Assembly (NCBI RefSeq): GCF_019431355.1
Contig: NZ_CP080269.1
Coordinates: 1,302,001-1,366,000 of the forward strand
Direction of reading: 5' to 3'
DNA: 64,000 bases
Source of the DNA: Paenibacillus sp. R14(2021)
GTDB taxonomy: Bacteria; Bacillota; Bacilli; Paenibacillales; Paenibacillaceae
Shown here: positions 16,640-26,209 of the stretch, piece after piece
Position numbering within the stretch: position 1 is the first letter of the stretch
Layout: every line of letters begins with the position of its first letter
Notes under the pieces: generated by a model
What the model was told of the DNA's origin: nothing
Databases searched by the model: none
What the model saw: only the letters and a program-made list of their open reading frames with translations
Program-made: the position numbers and the translations under genes

Positions 16640-17560
16640 CTATTTCTTTACGTCCTGTGGATGCGCTGTTTCAATTAACGCTACGACGCTGGCATTGGAG
16701 CTGACTTGCTCAGGGCTCTTGCAGCCTGGTATGACCGCGGTGACGGCATCGTGCTTTAAGCACCAGGCTAGTGCCCATGCAGCCATGTCCACGCTGGCCG
16801 GTACTTCCTCTGCCGCGATACGCTGAACCTCTTCAAGCTTACGAACGGTGCTCTCGCGATCATGGCGATGGCGGACATCCGTTGCATCGAACACGGCATC
16901 CGGCTTGTATTTGCCGCTTAAGTAGCCGCTTGCGAGCGGAACCCGCGCCAATACGCCCAAATCCTGGCGGATGCAGGATGGAAATACGCCGTCCTCCGGC
17001 GCTTGATCCAATCGATTGTATACGACTTGGATGACGCTTGAGCCTACTTTCGTGGACGCGTCTACTTGATGCACGTTGCTGTTGCTTCCGATGGAAGTGC
17101 CGAGATGCTTGATTTTGCCGGCCTGCACCTGCTTGTCCAGCACCGTCCACAGCTCATCGTTGTCGAACACGGCATCTGGACCGGAGTGGAATTGATAGAG
17201 ATCGATGTAATCCGTACGCAGCGCCTGCAGCGATGCATCCAGCTGCTTCACTACGTCGTTCGGAGAGAAATCGTCGGTTCTCGTAAACCGTTCATGAAAA
17301 TGATGGCCGAATTTCGTTGCCACGATCCAATCCCCGCGCTTCCGGCGGGATAAATAATCGCCGATTAACGACTCTGACAGGTGATCGCCATAGCATTCCG
17401 CCGTATCGATCAGATTGATGCCTAGCTCCGCCGCTCGATCTAAGATAGCATCCGCTTCATCCTGTGTGAACTGCTGACCCCACTCGCCGCCGAACTGCCA
17501 TGTGCCGATCCCAATGACCGAAACTTCGAGTCCGGTACGACCTAATCTGCGATATTTCAT
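16640..17560 (-). CDS. Aldo/keto reductase
   Basis: A 306-residue NADPH-dependent aldo/keto reductase with a TIM barrel. The tetrad is visible: Asp and Tyr in LIDTAECYGD, Lys in VATKFGHHF and His in QFHSGPD. The start MKYRRLGRTGLEVS at 17560 is typical of the family and has GAGAGG upstream; the open frame to 17617 lacks a ribosome site. It is the last gene of the sugar ABC transport operon, so it may reduce or oxidise the imported sugar or a derivative. Exact substrate unknown. Confidence 0.88.
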   Translation of the reverse strand: MKYRRLGRTGLEVSVIGIGTWQFGGEWGQQFTQDEADAILDRAAELGINLIDTAECYGDHLSESLIGDYLSRRKRGDWIVATKFGHHFHERFTRTDDFSPNDVVKQLDASLQALRTDYIDLYQFHSGPDAVFDNDELWTVLDKQVQAGKIKHLGTSIGSNSNVHQVDASTKVGSSVIQVVYNRLDQAPEDGVFPSCIRQDLGVLARVPLASGYLSGKYKPDAVFDATDVRHRHDRESTVRKLEEVQRIAAEEVPASVDMAAWALAWCLKHDAVTAVIPGCKSPEQVSSNASVVALIETAHPQDVKK

Positions 17561-17629
17561 TGAACCTCTCTCCTCTCGATTTCCTGCCCATCCATCATAA
17601 TCTTCCTCCGCTGCCATTGCAATGTGCGG

Positions 17630-18457
17630 CTACGCCTTCACGGCCGAGCTGACTGTCAGCGCGCGCTCCACCTGATCCGTGAAAATCAGATACAGCACGA
17701 CCATCGGTAAGCTCGCGATGGTCATCACGGCACCCATCCCGCCCCAGTCGGTCGCGTGGAAGCCTTGAAAATAAATGAGCCCGATTGGCAGCGTCATCAA
17801 GCGTTCGTCCGTAATCAGAATCGATGCCAGGAAGTACTCATTCCAAGTCCCCAGAAACTGAAGAATGACGAGCGTCGCGATTGCCGGCGACAGAATCGGC
17901 ACGATGATGCGGAAGAACGCGCGGTAAATCGAAGCGCCGTCCATGCATGCCGATTCTTCCATTTCTTGCGGGACGCCGCGAAGGAAGCCATAGAACACCA
18001 TGGATGCAAATGGCAGGCCGAATGCCACGTAAGGAAGCAGCAAGGCGCCGTATGTGTTCGTCAGGTGAAAATCCTTCACGATGATGGCAAGCGGGATAAT
18101 GATGACGGGCATCGGAATGAACATGCCGACGATCATGTACATCCGCACCGCTTCGCGGAATTTCCACCGCAGCCGGGCGATCGCGTAGGCGAACATGACG
18201 GAGATGACGATAACCCCGATCGTCGTCAGCGTGGCTAGGAGCGCACTGTTCCCGATGTAGATCGGCATGCTGAACTTGTTCCAGGCATTCACGTAATTCT
18301 CGATTCGGAAGTGCGTCGGAATGCCGAAGGGATTGGTGACGAAGATTTCGTCATTGTTCTTCAGCGAATAGAAGACCATCCACAAGAGCGGATAGACGGA
18401 AATCAAGAAATAAATCCATAGAAAGGACTGCAGGACGACTGCGATTGTTTTTTTCAT
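17630..18457 (-). CDS. Carbohydrate ABC transporter permease (MalG type)
   Basis: A 275-residue membrane protein with about six transmembrane helices. The cytoplasmic EAA loop for ATPase docking is visible as EMEESACMDGASIYRAFFRI followed by IVP. The N-terminus KTIAVVLQSFLWIYFLISVYPLLW is a membrane segment. It forms the transmembrane pore with the upstream MalF-type permease, whose stop is 14 bp away. No ATPase gene is present in the operon, so a shared MsmX-like ATPase elsewhere is expected. Confidence 0.93.
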   Translation of the reverse strand: MKKTIAVVLQSFLWIYFLISVYPLLWMVFYSLKNNDEIFVTNPFGIPTHFRIENYVNAWNKFSMPIYIGNSALLATLTTIGVIVISVMFAYAIARLRWKFREAVRMYMIVGMFIPMPVIIIPLAIIVKDFHLTNTYGALLLPYVAFGLPFASMVFYGFLRGVPQEMEESACMDGASIYRAFFRIIVPILSPAIATLVILQFLGTWNEYFLASILITDERLMTLPIGLIYFQGFHATDWGGMGAVMTIASLPMVVLYLIFTDQVERALTVSSAVKA

Positions 18458-18471
18458 CCCATGACTCTCCT

Positions 18472-19368
18472 TTAATCCTGTTCCAAGCCGGTTTCCCGGC
18501 TGTTAAACGCTTTGTTGATGATCAAAGTGACTAGCAGGCTGATTGCGATCAGCAGGACCGAGATCGCGCATGCATAGCCGTATTCGTTGGCCGAGAAGGC
18601 GCTGCGGATAATCATGAACGTCAGCGTGTAATTGGTCGTGCCCGGCCCGCCGTTCGTCATGATCGCCATTTGCGCATAAGCCCCGATTCCTGCGGTTATG
18701 GCAATAACGAAGCAAAACTTGAACGTTTCCTTCATGAGCGGGATTGTAATATACCAATGCGACTTCCACTTGCCGGCGCCGTCAATCCGGGCAGCTTCCA
18801 CATAATGCTCGGGAACGGACTTTACGCCCGCGTAGAGCAGCGCGAACTGAAACCCCATGTACTGCCAAGCATTAACGAAGGCGATAGCAATAATCGAAAC
18901 AGTTGGGGAATTCAGCCAGTTCTGGCGGTAATTCATGCCAATCAGCTCGAACAGCTTATTGATCAGTCCGTTGTCAGGGTCGAACATCGAAAGCCAGAGC
19001 TGACAAACAACCGTAACCGAAAGGACGACAGGAATGAAATAAGCGGTCTTAAGCACTTTCCTGCCTCTTACCTTCACATCCGAGCATACGAGTGCCAGCA
19101 GCGTACCAAGTCCGATCTGGAAGATGACCAGCACGACGGCAAACCACAGTCCGTTGCGGAGCGAAACCATCAACAACGAATCCTGCGCGAGATCGATAAA
19201 ATTCTGTACCCCTACGAAAGTCGCGGCGCTTAGTCCGTCCCACTCGAAGAAGCTGCGGTAAAACGTCTGCACGATCGGATAAAACACGATTACGCTGTAA
19301 AGAGCGACAGCCGGCGCCAAAAATAATAGAATGGCCCATTTATTGCCTAAGTATTGTTTCATCTCCAT
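18472..19368 (-). CDS. Sugar ABC transporter permease (MalF/UgpA type)
   Basis: A 298-residue inner-membrane permease with six predicted helices, starting KQYLGNKWAILLFLAPAVALY. The EAA loop reads VEAARIDGAGKWKSHWYITIP and is the contact to the ATPase. It pairs with the adjacent MalG-type permease and takes sugar from the lipoprotein encoded upstream. A hairpin followed by a U tract between the binding-protein gene and this gene probably lowers permease expression relative to the binding protein. Confidence 0.93.
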   Translation of the reverse strand: MEMKQYLGNKWAILLFLAPAVALYSVIVFYPIVQTFYRSFFEWDGLSAATFVGVQNFIDLAQDSLLMVSLRNGLWFAVVLVIFQIGLGTLLALVCSDVKVRGRKVLKTAYFIPVVLSVTVVCQLWLSMFDPDNGLINKLFELIGMNYRQNWLNSPTVSIIAIAFVNAWQYMGFQFALLYAGVKSVPEHYVEAARIDGAGKWKSHWYITIPLMKETFKFCFVIAITAGIGAYAQMAIMTNGGPGTTNYTLTFMIIRSAFSANEYGYACAISVLLIAISLLVTLIINKAFNSRETGLEQD

Positions 19369-19380
19369 GCTCCCTTTCTG

Positions 19381-19418
19381 AAAAAAGACTCACGTCGACT
19401 TACAAGTCGATGTGAGTC
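19381..19418 (-). terminator. Intra-operon hairpin/attenuator between binding protein and permeases
   Basis: On the minus strand 15-bp arms (19404-19418 and 19387-19401, one G-T pair) with a two-base gap are followed by TTTTTT. This is a partial terminator in the usual place for raising the ratio of binding protein to permease. Confidence 0.75.
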
Positions 19419-19443
19419 ACGAGGTTTGAAAAGGACGTGCATT

Positions 19444-20808
19444 TTATTTTTTCAATGCCTTGTTGAGATTGGTGACGAACTGATCCGCCGAGAAGCCGGG
19501 TACGAGCAAATTCTGCGAATTATCGTCGATTGCGAGGGTCACGTTCGTATTGTTGAGCACCGTTGCGAAGCTCGTGATATTAGGAATGATTTCTTGGCCA
19601 AGACGCGTAAGCATAGCTGGTACTTGGGCTGTAATCGGTTTATCGATCTTGATCGAAACGATCGGCGTACCGACTTGCGTGTACTTGTACTCGGCGTATT
19701 TGCGCGCCATGAATGCAGCGACCTTAACGGCTATTTCTTTGTTTGCCGATCGAGCGGAAACCGCGAATCCACCGGGATTGCCAGCTCCGTTCATCGCAAA
19801 CTTCGCGCTTTCGTACGTCGCTTCGTCTTTGGCCGGGAAATTCATGAAGTCGACGTTATCGCCTAGATTCTTCTGGGAGCTTGAAATTTCCCACTGACCG
19901 TTGACGAACATGGCAGCCTTGCCTTGGTAGAACAAGGAGGAAGCTTGATCGTAGTTCGTATTCGTCGCGTTCTTCGCGAACAAGCCCGCGGCTTGCAATT
20001 CGGAAACCTGCTTCGCGGCCAGCTGCAGGGCAGCCGGTGCTTCAGCAGCACCGTTAAGATCGCCATAGCCCTTCGGATCCTCGCGCGTCATGAAGCCTTG
20101 CAGCAGGGAATTGCCGATCCATTTCTCCTTCGAGAAGATCGCAAGCGGAATAATTCCTTTGTCGTTGAACTTCTTCGCGGCATCCTTCAATTGATCGATC
20201 GTCTTAATCGGCGCTTGTACGCCCGCTTCTTCAAACAGCTTCTTGTTGTAATACAGAATGATAAATTCGGTGCCCGCATACGGATAACCGTATACATGAC
20301 CATCCGGTGCAATCAGCTTCGGCTCGTTTCCCTTATTCAAATCTTGCTTGAATGCAGCTGTTTCCGGATAATCATCCAATGTAAGGATATTGCCCGATTT
20401 ACTGCCGATCTGCATAATGTCCCAGGACGTGTCCACGATGTCGGGCATATCGCCTGTCGCCATTTGCGTCTTGAGCTTCTGCCCATTGTCCTGCAGATAA
20501 GGCTGCAGCGTCAATTCCACATTCGGCATTTCCTTCTTCAGCTCAGCGACCGCGTAGTCGTAAGGCTTGGATGTGTCGTCGTCGAAGTGGTTCGTGGCGA
20601 TTGTCAGCTTGACGACTGACTCTTCGGGAGTCGCTGCCGCATTGGAATTCGTTTCGGCTGCGGCCGGCGCCGTGTTCTCTGTCGCCGCAGGCTCCGCAGC
20701 TGCTGGCGAATTGACATTGTTCTTGTCGCCGCCAGCTCCGCATGCTGCAAGCGATACCGTCATCAATGAGGTAAGCGCCACGCTGCTAATCTTCGTCCAT
20801 TTGTTCAT
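19444..20808 (-). CDS. Extracellular sugar-binding lipoprotein of an ABC transporter
   Basis: A 454-residue solute-binding protein of the family 1 (MalE-like) type. The signal peptide ends in the lipobox SLAAC with Cys23 as lipid anchor. A Ser/Asn/Ala/Glu-rich linker follows, then a binding fold with VKLTIATNHFDDD, PNVELTLQPYLQDN and DIVDTSWDIMQIG. The ATG at 20808 gives a classic lipoprotein signal; upstream codons to 20868 do not. It delivers sugar to the two permeases downstream and is probably regulated by the YesM/YesN-like pair upstream. Substrate not deducible. Confidence 0.92.
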   Translation of the reverse strand: MNKWTKISSVALTSLMTVSLAACGAGGDKNNVNSPAAAEPAATENTAPAAAETNSNAAATPEESVVKLTIATNHFDDDTSKPYDYAVAELKKEMPNVELTLQPYLQDNGQKLKTQMATGDMPDIVDTSWDIMQIGSKSGNILTLDDYPETAAFKQDLNKGNEPKLIAPDGHVYGYPYAGTEFIILYYNKKLFEEAGVQAPIKTIDQLKDAAKKFNDKGIIPLAIFSKEKWIGNSLLQGFMTREDPKGYGDLNGAAEAPAALQLAAKQVSELQAAGLFAKNATNTNYDQASSLFYQGKAAMFVNGQWEISSSQKNLGDNVDFMNFPAKDEATYESAKFAMNGAGNPGGFAVSARSANKEIAVKVAAFMARKYAEYKYTQVGTPIVSIKIDKPITAQVPAMLTRLGQEIIPNITSFATVLNNTNVTLAIDDNSQNLLVPGFSADQFVTNLNKALKK

Positions 20809-20841
20809 TTCCCCATAACCCCCTATAATCTTCATCATGAT

Positions 20842-20872
20842 TGAAGCGCTTTCAGTATCTGTTTTCATTATA
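20842..20872 (-). promoter_or_regulatory. Promoter and cre-like element before the sugar-binding protein gene
   Basis: On the minus strand TATAAT (20867-20872) lies about 60 bp upstream of the start. Downstream of it TGAAAGCGCTTCA (20842-20854) resembles the CcpA site TGAAAGCGCTTTCA with one base missing. The spacing fault makes real CcpA binding uncertain. Confidence 0.4.
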
Positions 20873-20937
20873 GGGCCTTCACTCGATGCAATTGAATGAA
20901 CGGATCGCTCCTGTAATAGGAATAATCGCGCCTTTTT

Positions 20938-22203
20938 TTAACGATTTATCTGATTTTCGTAATCTTTTGGCGTCACCCCGTAATATTTTTTGAAGCATTT
21001 GCTGAAGTAGCCCGGGTCATTGTAACCGACCATTTCGGAGATTGCCGCAATATTCGACTTCTTCAATTGAATGAATTCTCTCGCTCGCTGCATGCGCACA
21101 TGCGTGATGTAGTCCGATACCGACATCCGTACTTCCCGATTGAATATTTTTCGCAAATAACTTCCGTTTACAAAAGCGATTTTCGTAATTTCCTCTACGT
21201 TAAGCTCGGAATTACGATAGTTCTGCTCGATAAACCGCTTCGCTTCCTCGAAGATCTGCTTGGAACGGGCGCGCCCGTAACCCGGCATATCAGAAGCCCG
21301 GTAGCGGATCACTCGACCGCTGCCCTCGGACGGCTTAGTACCTAAGGCGGCAAGCGCCTGCAAATACGATTCGCGTATACCGCCAAGCCCGCGCTGCGGA
21401 TTACCGACCCCAAGAGTCACGGTAAACTTGAAATGCCTTTTGACCATGACGCACAGCTTCTCCAGGCAAGACGGATCGTCCAAGAACGGATCAAGATCCG
21501 TGGCCAGCTGACACAGCGTAACGATGCGATCTTCCGGTCCCAGAAAGCTGAGACGACGGCCCTTGGCATCCAGCATCTCATGAAGAATGTTGATAATGGT
21601 GTTTTTCCATAGCAGCATTTCCTTGCGGTCTAGCCTCAGCTGATAGCTATCGTCGATCTCCGTCACCATGACAATGTACGCGTCGGAGTCGGTCTCGAAC
21701 CCCCACGAATCAAGCTCGGCGGCGATTTCATGCTGATTGATCGTCGTATCTTGATCGACCAGCCGATGGAATAAATGCGCCTTCAGCCACTCCGCTTGCT
21801 TGCTGCGGGTTTTGCGATCCTCGGCCGCTTGTTGAATGCGGTTCTTCGTTTTCATTAGCGTGAGAAACAACTCATCCAGATCGAACGGCTTCAGGATATA
21901 ATCCTCGACCCCCAGCTTCAGCGCCTGCCGAGCGTATTCGAATTCCCCGTGGCCGGTGACCAGCACAATCGCCAGGTCGGGATATAACTCCTTGAAGGCT
22001 TCGGAAAGCTTCAACCCGTCCATCAGCGGCATGTTAATGTCGACAAGCGCCAGATCGGGGTACGTTACCTTCGCGACCTCAAGCGCCTCGATCCCGTTCC
22101 TGGCTTCGCCACAGATCGTAAATCCATACGTCTCCCAATTGACGATCGTGCGCAAATATTCACGGAACAGCGATTCATCGTCTACGATCAGCACCTTAAA
22201 CAT
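20938..22203 (-). CDS. AraC-type response regulator (YesN-like)
   Basis: A 421-residue regulator. Residues 1-120 form a receiver domain (KVLIVDDESLFREYL, phospho-acceptor Asp in LALVDINMPLMDGL, Lys in DYILKPFDL). A middle region is followed by a C-terminal AraC helix-turn-helix pair (NSELNVEEITKIAF, then SNIAAISEMVGYNDPGYFSK). The ATG at 22203 overlaps the end of the kinase gene by 8 bp and has AGGGAGA eight bases upstream, so translation is coupled. It should activate the adjacent sugar ABC operon in response to its partner kinase. Confidence 0.92.
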   Translation of the reverse strand: MFKVLIVDDESLFREYLRTIVNWETYGFTICGEARNGIEALEVAKVTYPDLALVDINMPLMDGLKLSEAFKELYPDLAIVLVTGHGEFEYARQALKLGVEDYILKPFDLDELFLTLMKTKNRIQQAAEDRKTRSKQAEWLKAHLFHRLVDQDTTINQHEIAAELDSWGFETDSDAYIVMVTEIDDSYQLRLDRKEMLLWKNTIINILHEMLDAKGRRLSFLGPEDRIVTLCQLATDLDPFLDDPSCLEKLCVMVKRHFKFTVTLGVGNPQRGLGGIRESYLQALAALGTKPSEGSGRVIRYRASDMPGYGRARSKQIFEEAKRFIEQNYRNSELNVEEITKIAFVNGSYLRKIFNREVRMSVSDYITHVRMQRAREFIQLKKSNIAAISEMVGYNDPGYFSKCFKKYYGVTPKDYENQINR

Positions 22204-24004
22204 CGTCGCATTCTCCCTTTGTGTCGCTCGGCAGCTTAATCGTGACCATCGTTCCAATCCCCTTCTGGCTGCATACGGTAAGGCCGTATTCGTAGCCGAA
22301 AAACAGCTTGATTCTCTCATGGACGTTCAACAAGCCGAATGACTTCTTCGCGTCGTCGTCCTTGCCTCGCGGCTCGAGCAGCCTCTTTACTTGCTCCGGC
22401 TCCATACCGACTCCGTTATCCGATACCGTAATTCTGATTTCGTCCCTGCTGCGGCTTCCCTGAATCAACAGCTTGCCCCCTGAACCGCTTGGCTTCAGGC
22501 CGTGGTAGATCGCATTCTCCACGAGCGGCTGGATCGTCAGCTTTAAGATGCGGTGTTCCAAAATATCCTCGTCCACCTCGAATGCGTATTCAAATACGTC
22601 CCTGTAACGGATACCCTGGATCGCCAAGTAGTTGCCGACGTTGTCGATTTCATCACCGACGGAGATGACCTCTTTGCCTCCGCTAAGGGCGATTCTGTAG
22701 AAATCAGCAAGCGCCTTGGTCGCGTCCCGTGCTTCGTTCACTCGCTGCATCGAGCAAAGCACATAGACGAGATCAAGCGTATTGTACAAGAAATGAGGTT
22801 TGATCTGCGCTTGTATCAACGCTAGCTCATAGTGCCGCTTCTGCTTTTGTTCCGCGTTCACCTGATGAATCAATTCACGGATCTGCCCCAGCATCTTGTT
22901 AAATCCGCTCGCGAGATACCCGATTTCATCCGAGGCATTGACATCGAACGATATATGCAGATCGCCCTCCCGTACTTTCAGCATCGTCTTCGTTAAGCGA
23001 ATCAGCGGGGTCGCGATGATTCTCGAGAACATTTCCGCAACGAGAAAGGAGAAGACAATGCCGAAAATGCCCATCCCGACGATCAGCCAGGTCACCTTGC
23101 GGGTATCCTCGGTCAGCGCGACGACCGGAATCTGACTCACCAGCTTCCAGCCCATGATATCGATAGGTGCGCTCGAGATCAGATAGCGTTTGCCTGCCCA
23201 TTTCAAAATCGCGGTCGAAGGCTGACCGCTGTTCCAAATATCCGTCGCGGCGCTCAGCGCGAGCGGCTTCAGAAGCTCGTTCTTGTCCATAGACGAAACC
23301 ACGAGGCCTCTGGCGTCGATGACCCGGTAGTTGCGGCCTTCGACCTGGCCCTTGTTCTGAAAAATCGCCGAGAAGGAGCTTTCCTTGATAATCAGAATGA
23401 GCGTGCCGAGCTGCTCGCCGCTGTTGATTTCGATTATTTTTTTGCCAAGCGTCAGGACCGGCGCATCCCTATGCATCGTCAGAAAATCGCGCGCTTCCAT
23501 CGTAAACCAAATATTTTGCCCGGCAGACTGGTCGATCTGCTCCAGAATCTTGCTGCGAAACGCTTTCTGCAGCCCGTCCGACATGAGGTTGTCCGTCGTG
23601 TATATATGGTTGTGCGTATCGAGAAAGGCCGCCGCCTCGATATCCGGGAAGAACAGCAGATCGAGGTCCAATTGGTTCTCCACCTGCTTCGTCAAGTTCT
23701 GATTCGTGAATTCGTTCTGCTCCGACTCCCGGTTCGCCGTAACGACTTTGTTCAAATTAACGGTCATGATGTTCGCGCAGTTCTCCGCGTTTAGAATCGA
23801 TTCCCTCAGCCGGTTGACGATAAGCTGCGACTCGCTCGCGACGTTCTGGAACGTTTTGTCGATGACAGAGCTCGTCATCATCCGGTTCGATACGTAGCCG
23901 AGCACGAACAAAGAAACCGCGATCAAGGGGACGAAGACAAGAACGATCTTCCGCTTGATACGTTGATTGCGAAACCAACCTCTGACATACCGCGACTGAA
24001 TCAT
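22196..24004 (-). CDS. Sensor histidine kinase (YesM-like, HAMP and His_kinase domains)
   Basis: A 602-residue membrane kinase: one N-terminal helix (KIVLVFVPLIAVSLFVLGYV), an extracellular dCache-like sensor (about 50-290), a second helix, HAMP (TPLIRLTKTMLKVREGD), the LytS/YesM-type phospho-site IKPHFLYNTLDLV and an HATPase domain (QPLVENAIYHGLK, SDNGVGM). AAGGCGGA upstream of the ATG at 24004 favours this start over one eight codons earlier. It precedes its response regulator with an 8-bp overlap. The ligand is probably a sugar taken up by the neighbouring ABC transporter. Confidence 0.92.
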   Translation of the reverse strand: MIQSRYVRGWFRNQRIKRKIVLVFVPLIAVSLFVLGYVSNRMMTSSVIDKTFQNVASESQLIVNRLRESILNAENCANIMTVNLNKVVTANRESEQNEFTNQNLTKQVENQLDLDLLFFPDIEAAAFLDTHNHIYTTDNLMSDGLQKAFRSKILEQIDQSAGQNIWFTMEARDFLTMHRDAPVLTLGKKIIEINSGEQLGTLILIIKESSFSAIFQNKGQVEGRNYRVIDARGLVVSSMDKNELLKPLALSAATDIWNSGQPSTAILKWAGKRYLISSAPIDIMGWKLVSQIPVVALTEDTRKVTWLIVGMGIFGIVFSFLVAEMFSRIIATPLIRLTKTMLKVREGDLHISFDVNASDEIGYLASGFNKMLGQIRELIHQVNAEQKQKRHYELALIQAQIKPHFLYNTLDLVYVLCSMQRVNEARDATKALADFYRIALSGGKEVISVGDEIDNVGNYLAIQGIRYRDVFEYAFEVDEDILEHRILKLTIQPLVENAIYHGLKPSGSGGKLLIQGSRSRDEIRITVSDNGVGMEPEQVKRLLEPRGKDDDAKKSFGLLNVHERIKLFFGYEYGLTVCSQKGIGTMVTIKLPSDTKGECDDV

Positions 24005-24214
24005 CGCTTTTCCGCCTTTCTTCGCCATTTTCTGTCAATTGCTTCTATTCTAGCACAAAATTCTAGTTCTATCAGTTGCCGCTCATAGAGAAAAAACAGG
24101 CACTTTGCCGGATCATGCACGCTCGTCGCTTCCCCATAACTGGAATCTCCTGCCGCCCGCGTGGTATGATGCCAATGGAATAACCATCAACTATCCTGCT
24201 AGGAGGCTATAACG

Positions 24215-24748
24215 ATGAGCACATCAAACGAATATCCGATCGTTACGATCGAAATGGACAACGGCAATACGATTAAAGCCGAGCTTTACCCGAACGTCGC
24301 ACCGAATACGGTGAACAACTTCATCTCGCTGGCCAACAAAGGATTCTACAACGGCACGATTTTCCATCGCGTCATTCCGGGCTTCATGATCCAAGGCGGC
24401 GATCCCGACGGCACCGGCATGGGCGGCCCTGGATACGGTATTCAAGGCGAATTCGCGCAAAACGGTGTCAAAAACGACCTGAAGCATACGCGCGGCGTCC
24501 TCTCGATGGCTCGTTCCGGCAACCCGAATTCCGCCGGCTCGCAGTTCTTCATTATGGTTGCTAACTCGTCGCATCTAGACGGCGCTTATGCAGCATTCGG
24601 CAAAGTAACGGAAGGTCTCGAAGCCGTTGACGCGATCGTGAACGTCCCGACGGGCCGCAATGACCGTCCAAGTGAGCCGCCGGTTATGAAATCCGTCACC
24701 GTGGACACGCTCGGCGTGGACTACCCGGAACCGGACACGACGAAGTAG
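24215..24748 (+). CDS. ppiB: Peptidyl-prolyl cis-trans isomerase (cyclophilin)
   Basis: A 177-residue cytosolic cyclophilin that speeds proline isomerisation during folding. Active-site motifs include FHRVIPGFMIQGGDP (catalytic Arg, Phe, Met and Gln), LSMARSGNPNSAGSQFFI and the LDGAYAAFGKV loop. AGGAGG lies eight bases before the ATG and a strong hairpin terminator follows. There is no signal peptide. It is a single-gene unit, divergent from the sensor kinase gene. Confidence 0.95.
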   Translation: MSTSNEYPIVTIEMDNGNTIKAELYPNVAPNTVNNFISLANKGFYNGTIFHRVIPGFMIQGGDPDGTGMGGPGYGIQGEFAQNGVKNDLKHTRGVLSMARSGNPNSAGSQFFIMVANSSHLDGAYAAFGKVTEGLEAVDAIVNVPTGRNDRPSEPPVMKSVTVDTLGVDYPEPDTTK

Positions 24749-24764
24749 AACGCGTAGTACATAG

Positions 24765-24805
24765 AGGCAGCCGTAATGCGAGGAGACCCTGGCAGACGGC
24801 TGCCT
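24765..24805 (+). terminator. Terminator of the cyclophilin gene
   Basis: Arms AGGCAGCCGT (24765-24774) and ACGGCTGCCT (24796-24805) are followed by TTGTC, 16 bp after the stop codon. Confidence 0.75.
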
Positions 24806-24830
24806 TTGTCAGCGCTTAGCTTTGAAACCA

Positions 24831-24887
24831 AAGAAGCACCCCGTGTAGAAGGAACGTACTAGCGTCCATCCCAGCGGAGTGCTTCTT
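24831..24887 (-). terminator. Hairpin downstream of the metallo-hydrolase gene
   Basis: Nine-base arms AAGAAGCAC (24831-24839) and GTGCTTCTT (24879-24887) lie about 100 bp past the end of the minus-strand hydrolase gene; on that strand the stem is followed by TGGTTTC. It is a possible terminator with a large loop. Confidence 0.45.
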
Positions 24888-24984
24888 GTCGTGGTATTGT
24901 AATCTGAGTACGTATAGATGAATGGAGTCGCCCTTCGACCCAATCAACCGAGCACACCGAGCCTTCCGAGCAGCTTCAGTTTTC

Positions 24985-25791
24985 CTAGCGTTGGACGCCG
25001 ATATGCCGCGTTTCTCCCGGCTGAAAAACATGGAATTTCTGCCCCGGGTACCGTGTATAGAGCTCCTCCACGAAGCCCGTGATTCCTTCGCTGTTATTGG
25101 GATACAGATCAAAGTGAAGCGGAATGACGATCTCTATCCCGGTATCGGCAGTCAGTGCCGCCGCCTCCCGCGCGTTCATATTGCCATCAATGCCAAGCCG
25201 GTTGCGGAACAGATCTCTGCCGTTGATCGGCAGCAGTCCGATATCAATCCGGTACGTCTTCAGAATCGCAAGCAATTCTTCTTGGACAAGCGTATCACCC
25301 GCATGGTAGATTGTAAGGTCGTCCCAAGCTAACATATAACCGAGAAAGCGGTCCCAGCCTTCGGCATCGACGTCGCGTTCTTCATGCCACGCCGGAATCG
25401 GATGAACCGTAAGACCGCCGTCGCAGGCGAAAGGAACCCCAAATTGGAGCGCTTCCAATCGATGCGTTGCGATCCCGATTTCGTTCAATAGCTCCACGCA
25501 TGCACGTGGTCCCGCGAACGTGCAGGACGGTGAAGCCTTGGCAATGCGCAGCAGCGTTTCCGGGTCCAAATGATCCAGATGCTCGTGCGTAATCAATACC
25601 AGCTGTAAGTCGTCCAGGCGGTCAGGATCGACGGGCGGTGCGTACCTTCTTGTCCAGAATCCCGGCGGGAAGTTCGATAAGCGGTCGACGGAGTCCGTCA
25701 AATACGGGTCTACGGCAACATTGTACCCGTTGCGGCGCATAATAACGCCGACTTGGCCGATATATTGGATGTCAGCATATAAGTTCGACAT
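24985..25791 (-). CDS. MBL-fold metal-dependent hydrolase (UlaG-like)
   Basis: A 268-residue metallo-beta-lactamase fold protein. The zinc motif is THEHLDHLD, further ligands are in PAWHEERD, YHAGDTL and IPLHFDLYPNN. It starts MSNLYADIQYIGQVGVIMRR. The pattern is that of the UlaG/UPF0173-like lactonase or phosphodiesterase branch. AAAGGGG lies about ten bases before the ATG. It appears monocistronic. Substrate unknown; the UlaG activity on ascorbate-6-phosphate lactone should not be assumed. Confidence 0.85.
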   Translation of the reverse strand: MSNLYADIQYIGQVGVIMRRNGYNVAVDPYLTDSVDRLSNFPPGFWTRRYAPPVDPDRLDDLQLVLITHEHLDHLDPETLLRIAKASPSCTFAGPRACVELLNEIGIATHRLEALQFGVPFACDGGLTVHPIPAWHEERDVDAEGWDRFLGYMLAWDDLTIYHAGDTLVQEELLAILKTYRIDIGLLPINGRDLFRNRLGIDGNMNAREAAALTADTGIEIVIPLHFDLYPNNSEGITGFVEELYTRYPGQKFHVFQPGETRHIGVQR

Positions 25792-25846
25792 GAATGACTG
25801 CCCCTTTCTTTCCCATTAGCGTACCAGAAAAACCCGTGATTAGGAA

Positions 25847-26209
25847 TCACGGGTTTGGCGGCTGCTGCGGATCATCCGGCGTCTCTACGAGCCGCTTCAG
25901 CGCGGATAACTTATTCTCCCAGTAGCGTTCGTAATATTGCAGCCAGCTGCGCAGCTCCTGCAGCGGCTGAGGCTCCAAGCGGTAACGCGTCTCACGTCCA
26001 ACCTTCCGCTCCTTCACGAGCCCGGCTTCCGCCAAGATTCGCAAATGCTTCGACACCGCCGTCCGGGTGATCGGGAAATGCCCCGTTATGGCCATAATCG
26101 GCATTTCTTGATCCACCAGCAGCCTCAGCACCTCGCGGCGGGTAGGATCGGCGATCGCCTGGAAAACATCATGCTTGCCGGAAGGCAGAACTGCATCAGG
26201 CTTCGACAT
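25847..26209 (-). CDS. ArsR family transcriptional regulator
   Basis: A small winged-helix repressor of about 120 residues with QAIADPTRREVLRLLV, ITRTAVSKHLRILAEAGLVK and RETRYRLEPQPL. No metal-binding Cys pair is present, so this is the metal-independent branch often paired with AHSA1/SRPBCC proteins. The ATG at 26209 overlaps the end of the SRPBCC gene by 14 bp, which indicates coupled translation; the frame is open to 26230. The regulator probably controls its own two-gene operon. Confidence 0.88.
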   Translation of the reverse strand: MSKPDAVLPSGKHDVFQAIADPTRREVLRLLVDQEMPIMAITGHFPITRTAVSKHLRILAEAGLVKERKVGRETRYRLEPQPLQELRSWLQYYERYWENKLSALKRLVETPDDPQQPPNP